Of a stretch of 64,000 nt of DNA, positions 28,389 through 36,629 are shown one piece after another. The notes below the pieces were generated by a model. It made no database searches. It worked only from the letters and a program-made list of their open reading frames with translations, and had not been told where the DNA came from. A program made the translations under genes and the position numbers. The DNA comes from Janthinobacterium sp. TND4EL3. Lineage in GTDB: Bacteria > Pseudomonadota > Gammaproteobacteria > Burkholderiales > Burkholderiaceae_D. The stretch lies in NCBI RefSeq assembly GCF_900156175.1, contig NZ_FTMV01000002.1:434001-498000 (forward strand), given 5' to 3'. Every line of letters begins with the position of its first letter. The stretch's first letter is position 1.

Positions 28389-28913
28389 ATGCCGCATCCT
28401 GCGAATCCTTCCCAACTCGACGCCGAGGCCCTGTATGCAGACCTGCTGCAGCAGGTGCGAAGCGGCCTGGCGGGCATCCCCAACGTGGCCATCGTCGGCA
28501 TCCATTCGGGCGGCGCCTGGCTGGCGGAGCGCCTGGCGCGCGACCTGAGCCTGCTCGACCGCCTGGGCGTGCTCGACGTCTCGTTCTACCGCGACGACTT
28601 TGCCCAGAAGGGCTTGCATGCCGACGTCAAGCCGACGCAAATCAGCTTCGACGTAGCCGGCGCCACCATCCTGCTGGTCGACGACGTGCTGTACACGGGC
28701 CGCACCACGCGCGCGGCCATCAACGAATTGTTCGACTATGGCCGCCCGGCCAAGATCATGCTGGCGGCCCTGGTCGACCGCGGCGAACGCCAGCTGCCGG
28801 TGGCCGCCGATTTCGTGGCCGCCTTCACAGCCGTGCCGCCGGGCCAGGCCCTGGTACTGAAGCAAGCCGACGATGGAAAATTCACGCTCACCATAGATAC
28901 CCACCATGCTTAA
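28389..28913 (+). CDS. pyrR: PyrR-type pyrimidine regulator / phosphoribosyltransferase
   Basis: This is a phosphoribosyltransferase-fold protein of 174 residues from the ATG at 28389; an ATG at 28374 would add five. The PRPP-binding loop is [17 protein letters not shown], followed by [19 protein letters not shown], both typical of PyrR. In Bacillus PyrR controls attenuation of the pyr operon and has uracil phosphoribosyltransferase activity. In Gram-negatives its regulatory role is less clear, and I see no obvious antiterminator structure in the 39-bp leader. It overlaps pyrB by 8 bp. Confidence 0.92.
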   Translation: MPHPANPSQLDAEALYADLLQQVRSGLAGIPNVAIVGIHSGGAWLAERLARDLSLLDRLGVLDVSFYRDDFAQKGLHADVKPTQISFDVAGATILLVDDVLYTGRTTRAAINELFDYGRPAKIMLAALVDRGERQLPVAADFVAAFTAVPPGQALVLKQADDGKFTLTIDTHHA

Positions 28914-29871
28914 TCCGCAACTGAATAAACACGGCGAACTGCAACATCTGCTGACGATCGAAGGCTTGCCGAAGTCTATCGTCAACCATATCCTCGACAC
29001 GGCTTCCTCGTTTGTCGGCATCTCCGACCGCGACGTGAAAAAGGTGCCGCTGATGCGCGGCAAGAGCGTTTTCAACCTGTTCTTTGAAAACTCCACGCGC
29101 ACCCGCACCACCTTCGAGATCGCCTCGAAGCGTTTGTCGGCCGACGTCATCAACCTGAATATCCAGGCCTCGTCGGCCAGCAAGGGCGAGTCCCTGCTCG
29201 ACACCATCGACAACCTGTCGGCCATGCATGCCGACATGTTCGTCGTGCGCCACGCGCAGTCGGGCGCGCCCTACCTGATCGCCAAGCACCTGATCGACAC
29301 GAAGCAGCCGCATGTCCACGTGGTCAACGCGGGCGACGGGCGCCATGCGCACCCGACCCAGGGCTTGCTCGACATGTACACGATCCGCCACTACAAGAAG
29401 GATTTCACCAACCTGACGGTGGCCATCGTGGGCGACATTTTGCACAGCCGCGTGGCCCGCTCCGACATCCATGCGCTGACCACGCTGGGCGTGCCGGAAG
29501 TGCGCGCCATCGGCCCGCATACCCTGCTGCCGGGTGGCCTGGAACAGATGGGCGTGCGCACCTTCACCAACATGGATGAAGGCCTCAAGGGCGTGGACGT
29601 GATCATCATGCTGCGCCTGCAGAATGAACGCATGAGCGGCGCGCTGCTGCCGTCGGCGCAGGAATACTTCAAGAGCTATGGCCTCACGCCCGAGCGTCTG
29701 GCGCTGGCGAAGCCGGATGCCATCGTTATGCATCCGGGGCCGATGAACCGCGGCGTGGAAATCGATTCGGCCGTGGCCGACGGTCCGCAGGCGGTGATCC
29801 TGCCGCAGGTGACGTTCGGTATCGCCGTGCGCATGGCGGTGATGAGTATTTTGGCTGGTAATCAGGGCTGA
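28906..29871 (+). CDS. pyrB: Aspartate carbamoyltransferase catalytic subunit
   Basis: PyrB condenses carbamoyl phosphate and aspartate, the committed step of pyrimidine synthesis. In the 321 residues the carbamoyl-phosphate motif STRTR is at 63-67 within [15 protein letters not shown], and [14 protein letters not shown] and [13 protein letters not shown] are conserved. No regulatory subunit (pyrI) follows; instead comes the inactive dihydroorotase PyrC', the Pseudomonas-type (class A) arrangement in which PyrB and PyrC' form a dodecamer. It overlaps pyrR and lies 24 bp before pyrC'. Confidence 0.97.
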   Translation: MLNPQLNKHGELQHLLTIEGLPKSIVNHILDTASSFVGISDRDVKKVPLMRGKSVFNLFFENSTRTRTTFEIASKRLSADVINLNIQASSASKGESLLDTIDNLSAMHADMFVVRHAQSGAPYLIAKHLIDTKQPHVHVVNAGDGRHAHPTQGLLDMYTIRHYKKDFTNLTVAIVGDILHSRVARSDIHALTTLGVPEVRAIGPHTLLPGGLEQMGVRTFTNMDEGLKGVDVIIMLRLQNERMSGALLPSAQEYFKSYGLTPERLALAKPDAIVMHPGPMNRGVEIDSAVADGPQAVILPQVTFGIAVRMAVMSILAGNQG

Positions 29872-29895
29872 TAGCCCAAGGACGAGTAAGCGAGC

Positions 29896-31197
29896 ATGAC
29901 GACACTACATATCAAGAATGGCCACCTGATCGACCCCGCCAATGGCATCGATGGCTTGCAAGACCTGTTTATCGCCGACGGCAAGGTACTGGCTGTGGGC
30001 AGCGCCCCGGCCGGCTTCAAGGCCGACACCACGTTTGATGCGGCAGGGCTGGTGGTTTCCCCCGGCCTGGTGGACCTGTCCGCGCGCCTGCGCGAGCCGG
30101 GCTACGAATACAAGGCGACCCTGGAATCGGAACTGCAGGCTGCCCTGCAGGGCGGCGTCACGAGCCTGGTCTGCCCGCCCGATACCGACCCCGTGCTCGA
30201 TGAGCCGGGCCTGGTGGAAATGCTGAAATACCGCGCCAAGACGCAAAACAAGGCCCACGTGCACCCGCTGGGCGCGCTGACCATGGGCTTGAAGGGCCAG
30301 TCGCTGACGGAAATGGCGGAACTGACGGAAGCGGGATGCATCGGCTTCGCGCAGGCGGAAGAGCCAATCGAAGATACCACCGTGCTGCTGCGCGCCATGC
30401 AGTACGCAAACACCTTCGGCTACACGGTCTGGCTGCGCCCGCAAGACCCGCACATCGGCCGTGGCGGCATCGCCCACAGCGGTCCGCTGGCGTCGCGCCT
30501 GGGCTTGTCCGGCGTGCCCGTAATGTCCGAAACCATCGCCCTGCACACGATCTTTGAATTGATGCGCGCCAGCCGCGCGCGCGTGCACCTGTGCCGCATC
30601 TCCTCGGCGGCGGGTCTGGAACTGATCCGCGCCGCCAAGGCCGAAGGCTTGCCCGTCACCTGCGACGTCGGCGTGCACCACGTGCACCTGACGGACGCCG
30701 ACATCGGCTTCTTCGATCCGAACGCGCGCGTCACGCCGCCGTTCCGCAGCCAGCGCGACCGCGATGCGATCCGCGCCGGCCTGCTCGACGGCACGATCGA
30801 CGCCATGTGCTCGGACCACACGCCCGTCGATGACGATGAAAAACTGCTGCCGTTCGGCGAAGCGTCGCCCGGCGCGACGGGCCTGGAACTGCTGCTGTCG
30901 CTGGCCTTGAAATGGGCCGACGACTACGCGCTGGGCCAGCCACAGGCGGGCGAGCGTCCGCTGGCGCGCGCCGTGGCCAAGGTCACGTCCGATGCGGCCC
31001 GTGTGGCCGGCATTCCTGCCGGCAGCCTGGCCGTGGGCGAAGCGGCCGACATCTGCGTCTTCGATCCGTCCGCGCGCTGGACCGTGTCGTCGGCCTCGCT
31101 GGCCAGCCAGGGCAAGCATACGCCTTTCCTCGGCTATGAGCTGAGCGGCATCGTCAAGGCGACCATCGTGGCTGGACAGGTGGCGTTTCAGCGTTAA
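29896..31197 (+). CDS. pyrX: Inactive dihydroorotase-like subunit PyrC'
   Basis: This is an amidohydrolase-fold homologue of dihydroorotase, 433 residues. The metal-binding HxH of active enzymes (DxHVHLREPG) reads DLSARLREPG here: both histidines are replaced, by S62 and R64. The SDDG motif after the GLKG.SLTEM segment reads AQAE, so another metal ligand is gone. The last conserved SDHTP (306-310) remains. This matches the non-catalytic PyrC' that supports PyrB assembly in class A aspartate transcarbamoylases. A working dihydroorotase must be encoded elsewhere. RBS AAGGACGAG lies upstream of the ATG. Confidence 0.92.
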   Translation: MTTLHIKNGHLIDPANGIDGLQDLFIADGKVLAVGSAPAGFKADTTFDAAGLVVSPGLVDLSARLREPGYEYKATLESELQAALQGGVTSLVCPPDTDPVLDEPGLVEMLKYRAKTQNKAHVHPLGALTMGLKGQSLTEMAELTEAGCIGFAQAEEPIEDTTVLLRAMQYANTFGYTVWLRPQDPHIGRGGIAHSGPLASRLGLSGVPVMSETIALHTIFELMRASRARVHLCRISSAAGLELIRAAKAEGLPVTCDVGVHHVHLTDADIGFFDPNARVTPPFRSQRDRDAIRAGLLDGTIDAMCSDHTPVDDDEKLLPFGEASPGATGLELLLSLALKWADDYALGQPQAGERPLARAVAKVTSDAARVAGIPAGSLAVGEAADICVFDPSARWTVSSASLASQGKHTPFLGYELSGIVKATIVAGQVAFQR

Positions 31198-31220
31198 AAA
31201 TCAGATCCGCGGACCGGGGC

Positions 31221-32033
31221 ATGCTGCTCCGGCATCCCTTGTCTGCTCCCGGATTTCGGCTCTGGTTTATTTGTTGGTGTGATTTGAAACTTCTGCTTAC
31301 CTACCGCCTCGCGCGCATCGCCATCCACCTGAGCTGCGGCATGGCCAAGAGCGCCGTGCTGTTTCCCTGGCTGGACCTGGAAGGGCGCAACCGGCGTATC
31401 CGCCGCTGGTCCACGCAACTGCTCGACATCTGCGGCGTGCACGTGGCGCAGCCGGCGGACAGCGTGCCGGCCCTCGACCATGCGATGGTGGTGGCGAACC
31501 ACGTTTCGTGGCTCGACATCTTCGTCATCAATGCCGTCCACCCTTGCCGTTTCGTCGCCAAGGCGGAAATCCGCGCCTGGCCTATCCTCGGCTGGCTGGC
31601 GGGGCGTGCCGGCACCATCTTCATTTCGCGCGGCAGCAAGCGCGACCTGCGCCTGATTTTCCAGGGACTGGTGGATAAATTGACGGCGGGCGAGCGCATT
31701 GCGTTCTTCCCCGAAGGCACGACCGCAGCGCAAGGACAAATCCTGCCGTTTCACGCGAACCTGTTCGAGGCGGCTATCGATGCAAAGGTACCGGTGCAGC
31801 CGTTCGCGCTCGTGTACGAGGATGACAAGGGGGAGTTGCACCACGCCGTCGATTTCATCGGCGACATGAGCTTTGCGCAAAGCATGGTGGCGATCCTGAC
31901 CGGCCCGCCGGTCACGGCCCGCCTGACCTGCCTGGCGCCAGTGGCGACGGTCGACGCGCACCGCCGCGAACTGGCAGCGGCAACGCAGGCGGCGGTGGCC
32001 GCCGCGCTGCCGCTGGAACAGGCTAGTTCTTGA
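31221..32033 (+). CDS. 1-acyl-sn-glycerol-3-phosphate acyltransferase-like protein (PlsC/OlsA family)
   Basis: This is a membrane-associated acyltransferase of 270 residues. The HX4D motif is H94 to D99 (NHVSWLD), and FPEGT at 163-167 binds the substrate phosphate. The N-terminus has a hydrophobic stretch (about 12-50) that should contact the inner membrane. Likely reaction: transfer of an acyl group from acyl-ACP/CoA to a lyso-lipid such as lysophosphatidate or lyso-ornithine lipid. It starts 23 bp after pyrC' and its 3' end overlaps the end of the ABC permease gene on the opposite strand by 11 bp. A second, different PlsC homologue is at 46.7 kb. Confidence 0.88.
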   Translation: MLLRHPLSAPGFRLWFICWCDLKLLLTYRLARIAIHLSCGMAKSAVLFPWLDLEGRNRRIRRWSTQLLDICGVHVAQPADSVPALDHAMVVANHVSWLDIFVINAVHPCRFVAKAEIRAWPILGWLAGRAGTIFISRGSKRDLRLIFQGLVDKLTAGERIAFFPEGTTAAQGQILPFHANLFEAAIDAKVPVQPFALVYEDDKGELHHAVDFIGDMSFAQSMVAILTGPPVTARLTCLAPVATVDAHRRELAAATQAAVAAALPLEQASS

Positions 32034-32787
32034 CGTGCAGCCAGCGCGCATGGGCGGCGCGGGCCAGGTAGTCGAGGATGAAACCTAACATCCCGATCAG
32101 CACGATGGCGGCCATCAGTTCCGAATAGGCGAGGCGGTCGCGCGTATCGAGGATGAAGTAGCCGAGACCTGCCGACACGCCCAGCATCTCCGCCGGCACC
32201 AGCACGATCCAGATGATGCCGATGGCAAGGCGCACGCCAGTCAGGATATCGGCCGTGATGCCTGGCAAAATCACCTTGAAGACGATTTCGCTGCGCGTGG
32301 CAGACAGGCTGCGCGCCAGCAGCAGCCAGTTCGGATCGAGCCGCGCCACGCCGGCCGCCGTATTGAGCAGGATGGGCCAGACGGCCGCGAACGCCAGCAG
32401 GAAGTACACGGGCGCGTCGCCGACGCCGAGCACCATCACGGCGATCGGCATCCACGACAGCGGCGAAATCATGCGCAGCAGCTGGAACAACGGCATGGCC
32501 GCGCCGGAAAAGCTCTTCGACATGGCCACCAGCACGCCGAGCGGCACGCCGATGACGATCGCCAGCCCCAGGCCCACGGCCACCCTTTGCAGACTCAATA
32601 CCACGTGCAGCCAGATATCCGAACCACCGAGCATTTCCTTGAACGCCAGCGCCGTGGGCAAGGGCGCGAAGGCGGTGGCGATCGGCGTGGATTTCTCCAG
32701 CGCCGTCACGCCCACGGACCACAACAACCAGGCACAGGCCAGCCCCACCAGGGGCAGGCCGAACTTCGTCAACAACTTGCTTGCCAT
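32023..32787 (-). CDS. ABC transporter permease, NitT/TauT/SsuC type
   Basis: This is an inner-membrane permease of 254 residues with about six membrane helices. The EAA-type cytoplasmic loop reads LLLARSLSATRSEIVFKVILPGITADILTGVR (key residues A, G and LP near the middle). The family imports nitrate, taurine, sulfonates, thiamine precursors or similar small molecules. The order in the operon is AhpD-like, flavoenzyme, ATPase, binding protein, permease. It starts 2 bp after the binding protein stop. Only one permease gene is present, so it should form a homodimer. Confidence 0.92.
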   Translation of the reverse strand: MASKLLTKFGLPLVGLACAWLLWSVGVTALEKSTPIATAFAPLPTALAFKEMLGGSDIWLHVVLSLQRVAVGLGLAIVIGVPLGVLVAMSKSFSGAAMPLFQLLRMISPLSWMPIAVMVLGVGDAPVYFLLAFAAVWPILLNTAAGVARLDPNWLLLARSLSATRSEIVFKVILPGITADILTGVRLAIGIIWIVLVPAEMLGVSAGLGYFILDTRDRLAYSELMAAIVLIGMLGFILDYLARAAHARWLHVKN

Positions 32788-32789
32788 CG

Positions 32790-34034
32790 TCAGACCGCCA
32801 CGGTTTCGCTGCGCAGCAGGTTGGCCGGCAAGCCGAAGGCGGCCGGGCCGCCGACTGCCGTGATGGCCTTGCGCACGAAGCGGTCATCGACCAGGTCGCG
32901 CGCGGCGAATTTCGGATCGAGATTGGCCAGGAAGCGCGTATCGCCCTCAACCTTGGTGCGGCCGATGGCGCGCACCAGTTCTTCCGTGTACGAGGCAAAC
33001 GGATAGGGCTGGAAGTCGATGCGGCGCTGCTGCCAGTTCTTGTGCACGATCAGCCCCTGCTTTTCATAGCCGGCGTAGTCGGTGGTGGCCAGCACCTTGG
33101 TCAGCACCTGCAGCGGATGCGGTGTGTAGCGGTGCTCGCCCACGTTCGACAGCAGCTTGGCCGTGTCGACCTGGTTCGTGCGCGTCCACAGCTGCGCCTT
33201 GACGATGGCGTTGGTGACTTTTTGCGCCCATTCCGGACGCGTGTTGATGTCGCGTTCGGACAGGAAGGTGACGCAGCATGCATGGTTTTTCCACACGTCG
33301 CCCGAGAAGCGCAGGATCTTGCCGATGCCGGCGTTTTCCGCCGCCGCATTGAACGGCTCTGCCACGATGTAGCCGGCAATCGACTTGCTGGCCAGGGCCG
33401 AGACCATTTCGGCCGGCGCCAGCACGATCAGGTTGACTTCATTCGGCTTGATGGCCGCGTTGCGCGCGCGCGTAACGGGCGTCAGGCCATTGGCGGACAG
33501 GATTTGCTGCAGCAGGATGTTGTGGATCGAGTACCAGAACGGGATGGCGACCGTGCGTCCGCCCAGGTCTGAAACCTTGTTGATCTCGTTGGCTACCGTC
33601 AGTGCGGAGCCGTTGACGTGATTCCAGGCGACGACTTTCGCCGGGAACTTGGCGCCGTAGCGTACCCACAGGGTGGCCGGCGAGAGCAGGTGGATGACGT
33701 TGACCTGGCCGGCCACGAAAGCTTCGATGATCTGCGCCCAGCTGCGGAACAGGCGCGGCGTTTCCGCCTGCAAGCCTTCCGCCTCGAACAGCTTGCGGGC
33801 GTGGGCGACGAGCAGCGGAGTGGCGTCGGTGATGGGCAGGTAGCCGATCTTGACGGGTTGGTCGTCGCCTTTCGGGCCTTGCTGGGCCATGGCGTCGCCG
33901 GCGAACAGCAGCGGCGAGGCGACGCTGGCCGTGGCCAGGGCCGACATGCGCAGGAAGTCGCGCCGCGTCAGGCCGCAGTCGCAATCGGACGAGGCGCAGA
34001 TGTGCAAGGGTTTGTTATCTAGATAAAGGGACAT
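32790..34034 (-). CDS. Tat-exported ABC substrate-binding protein, NrtA/SsuA-like
   Basis: This is a periplasmic binding protein of 414 residues. The N-terminus is unusual: three cysteines (C13, C18, C20) in HICASSDCDCGLTRRDFLRM precede a twin-arginine signal (TRRDFLRMSALATASVASP), so export as a folded protein by Tat is likely. The mature part has the two-lobe pattern of nitrate/sulfonate/bicarbonate binding proteins (KIGYLPITDATPLLVA; GRTVAIPFWYSIHNILL; ADIV-like segment VAEPFNAAAENAG). The ligand cannot be deduced. The gene lies between the ATPase (30 bp) and the permease (2 bp). Confidence 0.9.
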   Translation of the reverse strand: MSLYLDNKPLHICASSDCDCGLTRRDFLRMSALATASVASPLLFAGDAMAQQGPKGDDQPVKIGYLPITDATPLLVAHARKLFEAEGLQAETPRLFRSWAQIIEAFVAGQVNVIHLLSPATLWVRYGAKFPAKVVAWNHVNGSALTVANEINKVSDLGGRTVAIPFWYSIHNILLQQILSANGLTPVTRARNAAIKPNEVNLIVLAPAEMVSALASKSIAGYIVAEPFNAAAENAGIGKILRFSGDVWKNHACCVTFLSERDINTRPEWAQKVTNAIVKAQLWTRTNQVDTAKLLSNVGEHRYTPHPLQVLTKVLATTDYAGYEKQGLIVHKNWQQRRIDFQPYPFASYTEELVRAIGRTKVEGDTRFLANLDPKFAARDLVDDRFVRKAITAVGGPAAFGLPANLLRSETVAV

Positions 34035-34064
34035 GAAGGGTTCCAGTGTGGTGTATGGGATATG

Positions 34065-34868
34065 CTAAAGGGCGGCGGCGTGGGCCTGGTCCTGCTGCTG
34101 CAGCGCCTGCAGGGCGTCGAGGATGTCCATCTTCAGGGCGATGACGTCGGCGCTGTGGCCGATGCGCGGCTGCTCGATGGCGACGGGCCATTCGCGCACG
34201 ATGTTGCCGGGCTTGCCGCCCATGAGCAGGATGCGATCGGCGACCAGGATCGCTTCATCGATATCGTGCGTCACCAGCAGTACGGCCGTGTGCCAGCGGT
34301 GCACCACGTCGACCAGCAGCGACTGCATCTCGGCGCGCGTGATGGCGTCGAGCGCGGAAAACGGCTCGTCGGCGAACAGCAGCTCCGGTTCGCGCGCCAG
34401 CGCGCGGGCCAGCGCCACGCGCTGCGCCATGCCGCCTGACAGTGCGGAAGGATACAGTTTTTCGCGGCCCTTCAAACCGACGGCTTCGATGGCTTGCGCC
34501 ACGCGCGCCTCGTGCGCTGCGCGCGTGAGCTGCGGCTGGTGCTTGAAGTCCAGGCCGAAGCCGGCGTTGCCCGTGACGTTCAGCCAGGGCAATAGGCTCG
34601 CCTGCTGGAACACGAGGGCGCTGCGCGGATCCGGTTCGCGCATGGGCGCGTCCAGGAATTGAATGGCGCCCGTGGACGGCGATTGCAAGCCGGCCAGCAC
34701 GCGCAGCAGGCTCGATTTGCCGCAGCCGCTGCCGCCCAGCAGGCAGACGATTTCGCGCTTGCGCACGCCCAGCGAGACGTGCTGGAACACGGGCGCCGTG
34801 CCCGGATAGGCATAGCTCAGATCCTGCGCCTGCAAGGCCCATTGTTGCAATTCTGCCGTTGCCGTCAT
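34065..34868 (-). CDS. ABC transporter ATP-binding protein, NitT/TauT/SsuB type
   Basis: This is a cytoplasmic ATPase of 267 residues. I chose the ATG at 34868, which overlaps the flavoenzyme stop as ATGA; the frame extends upstream but without homology. Walker A is GGSGCGKSS, followed by a Q-loop (FQQASLLPWLNV), the signature LSGGMAQRVALARAL, Walker B LLFADEPFSALD and the switch His in VTHDIDEAI. It powers the permease at 32.0 kb. Confidence 0.94.
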   Translation of the reverse strand: MTATAELQQWALQAQDLSYAYPGTAPVFQHVSLGVRKREIVCLLGGSGCGKSSLLRVLAGLQSPSTGAIQFLDAPMREPDPRSALVFQQASLLPWLNVTGNAGFGLDFKHQPQLTRAAHEARVAQAIEAVGLKGREKLYPSALSGGMAQRVALARALAREPELLFADEPFSALDAITRAEMQSLLVDVVHRWHTAVLLVTHDIDEAILVADRILLMGGKPGNIVREWPVAIEQPRIGHSADVIALKMDILDALQALQQQDQAHAAAL

Positions 34869-35944
34869 GCCGGGGCTCCCGCTGCCGCCTGCTGGCTGTC
34901 GAACAGCTGCAAGGCCGCCTGCAATTGCGTCAGGCTGGGAGTGACGATGGGGATGAACGATGATTCGCGCCAACGGCGGGCAAAGCCCTGCTGTTCCGCG
35001 TTCAGGTAGGCGCGTCCGCCCATGGCTTGCAGTTCCAGCATCAAGGCCTGCTGCAGCACGTCGGCCAGTTGTATGCGCAAGCGGAACATGGCCGGCGCCT
35101 GTGTCTTGAAGCGGCCATCGTGCACGCCGGCCAGCAGGGTAGCGACGGCGCCTTCCAGGGTCGCTTGCAGCGCTGCGATGCGCGGCGTGAGCTGGTTGCG
35201 CGAGCCGGCCGAAATCTGCGCCGCCTGCGCCAGGCTGGCGCGCGCCAGGCCAATCGACAGGCCGCATTGCATGCCGAGGAACGATGGGCGTACTTGCGGC
35301 AGCCAGGCTGGCGCGTTGTCGCTGATGATGTCCTCGGCAGGAATGTGCACCTGCGTCAGCCTGACGGAGGCCGTATTGCTGCCGCGCAAGGCGATCAGGT
35401 CCAGATCGTCGCTGCGCTTGACGCCAGCCGTGCCGCTGTCAAAGGCGACGATGACGGGCGGCGCGCCGTCATCGGGCGCCACGGCGGCTGCCGCGACAAA
35501 GCCCGCCTTGCGCAGGTTGGTCACCCAAGCCAGGCCGCCGTCGACGAGCAAGCCGTCGCCGTGGCGTGCGCCCGTGATTTGCAACTGTTCGATGCCGGAC
35601 AAGAATTTCATCGCGTTCGACAAACCGCTGGCTCCTGCCTGTGTGCCGGCCAGCAGGCCGGGCAAGCGGCGCTCGGCCAGCGCGCGGTTCTCGCTTTGCA
35701 GCAGGAATTCGATGAAGCAGCGCTGGCCCCAGAAGACAAAGGCGGCCGTCACCGATTGCTCGGCCACCTTGGCGATGGCTTCGATGGCGTCGCGCACGTC
35801 ACCGCCCGCGCCGCCGTGCTCCTGCGGCACGCCGATGGCCAGCAGCTTGTCGCCGGCCAGCGCCGGTAGTACGGTTTCAGCCAGTTGCGAAGACTGGTCG
35901 AGCTGATCGGCATGCATGTGCAGCCAGTGATTGAGGTGGCCCAT
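34865..35944 (-). CDS. Acyl-CoA dehydrogenase-fold flavoprotein
   Basis: This protein has the acyl-CoA dehydrogenase fold over 359 residues: N-terminal helices (IGVPQEHGGAGGDV), a middle beta domain (GASGLSNAMKFLSG; LLVDGGLAWVTNLRKAGF) and a C-terminal helical bundle. The C-terminal signature, where many acyl-CoA dehydrogenases have the catalytic YEGT, reads FIPIVTPSLTQLQ, with Pro instead of Glu. It may therefore be a flavin monooxygenase of the DszC/SfnC type or use a base elsewhere. It sits between an AhpD-like protein (1 bp) and the ABC ATPase (4-bp overlap), so it probably processes the imported compound. Confidence 0.8.
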   Translation of the reverse strand: MGHLNHWLHMHADQLDQSSQLAETVLPALAGDKLLAIGVPQEHGGAGGDVRDAIEAIAKVAEQSVTAAFVFWGQRCFIEFLLQSENRALAERRLPGLLAGTQAGASGLSNAMKFLSGIEQLQITGARHGDGLLVDGGLAWVTNLRKAGFVAAAAVAPDDGAPPVIVAFDSGTAGVKRSDDLDLIALRGSNTASVRLTQVHIPAEDIISDNAPAWLPQVRPSFLGMQCGLSIGLARASLAQAAQISAGSRNQLTPRIAALQATLEGAVATLLAGVHDGRFKTQAPAMFRLRIQLADVLQQALMLELQAMGGRAYLNAEQQGFARRWRESSFIPIVTPSLTQLQAALQLFDSQQAAAGAPA

Positions 35945-35945
35945 A

Positions 35946-36500
35946 TCAGACGGCGCCGGGCAGGTAGGGCGTCAACTGGGGATTGACGGGCGTGCCGGCC
36001 AGGCTGTTGGAGAAATTGCACAGCGTAGCGAGGCTGATGCCCAGCACCACTTCCAGCGCCTGCTGTTCATTGTAGCCGGCGGCCAGGAAGGCTTGATATT
36101 CGGCGTCGTTGACGGCGCCGCGCGTGGCGATGACGGCCGTGGCGAAGGCGGCGACGGCGTCCAGTTTGGCGTCGTCCGTCGGTTGGCCGTGCTGCAGGGC
36201 GCGCACCGTGTCCGGTGTCTGGCCCGCCTTTTTCAGCGAGATGGCGCTATGGCCGGCGATGCAGAAATCGCAGCCATGGATACGCGCGGCCGTGATTTGC
36301 ACCACTTCGCGTTCCATTAACGTCAGGCTGGCGCGCGCATTGATGCCGGAGACGGTCAGATAGGTTTCCAGTGCCAGCGGGGCATTGGCCAGCACGCCGA
36401 TCAGGTTGGGCAGGAAGCCGTTATTGGCGATGGCCTTTTCCACGAAGGGGCGGCTGTCGGCCGGGGCGGTATCGAGAGTGTGCAGCGTCAGACGGGACAT
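35946..36500 (-). CDS. AhpD-like / carboxymuconolactone decarboxylase family protein
   Basis: This is a small helical protein of 184 residues. The redox motif is CDFCIAGHSA (CxxC followed by His) within QITAARIHGCDFCIAGHSA, the AhpD alkylhydroperoxidase signature; the rest follows the CMD fold. Such proteins reduce peroxides, and they often accompany flavin enzymes that leak hydroperoxide. First gene of the ABC locus, with a likely promoter in the 129-bp spacer behind the AraC regulator, and 1 bp before the flavoenzyme. Confidence 0.88.
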   Translation of the reverse strand: MSRLTLHTLDTAPADSRPFVEKAIANNGFLPNLIGVLANAPLALETYLTVSGINARASLTLMEREVVQITAARIHGCDFCIAGHSAISLKKAGQTPDTVRALQHGQPTDDAKLDAVAAFATAVIATRGAVNDAEYQAFLAAGYNEQQALEVVLGISLATLCNFSNSLAGTPVNPQLTPYLPGAV

Positions 36501-36512
36501 GGGGTACCTTGC

Positions 36513-36559
36513 TAAGTTAGTAAGTCACCCGGGCATTATATCGGCCATATCGTGTACAC
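36513..36559 (-). promoter_or_regulatory. Candidate promoter and operator for the AhpD/ABC operon
   Basis: On the minus strand a perfect TATAAT lies at 36540-36535, about 35 bases before the AhpD ATG. The -35 region around 36556-36563 (TTGTGT/TGTTGT) is weak, typical of an activator-dependent promoter. A palindrome GTGTACAC sits at 36552-36559 over that region, and TAAGT occurs twice (36513, 36521) downstream of the -10. The AraC-type gene just upstream is the obvious candidate regulator. Confidence 0.5.
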
Positions 36560-36629
36560 AACAGACGTCAGCGTCGTCCTTTTGTGCTCGTTCGTCTGCG
36601 ATTGTGTGATCCTCGATCCAGACAGGCTC

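Noticed and set aside
34869..35267. Upstream extension of the ABC ATPase frame into the flavoenzyme gene
   Set aside because: The extension lies inside the acyl-CoA-dehydrogenase-fold gene and has no ATPase homology. The ATG overlapping that gene's stop gives the normal protein.
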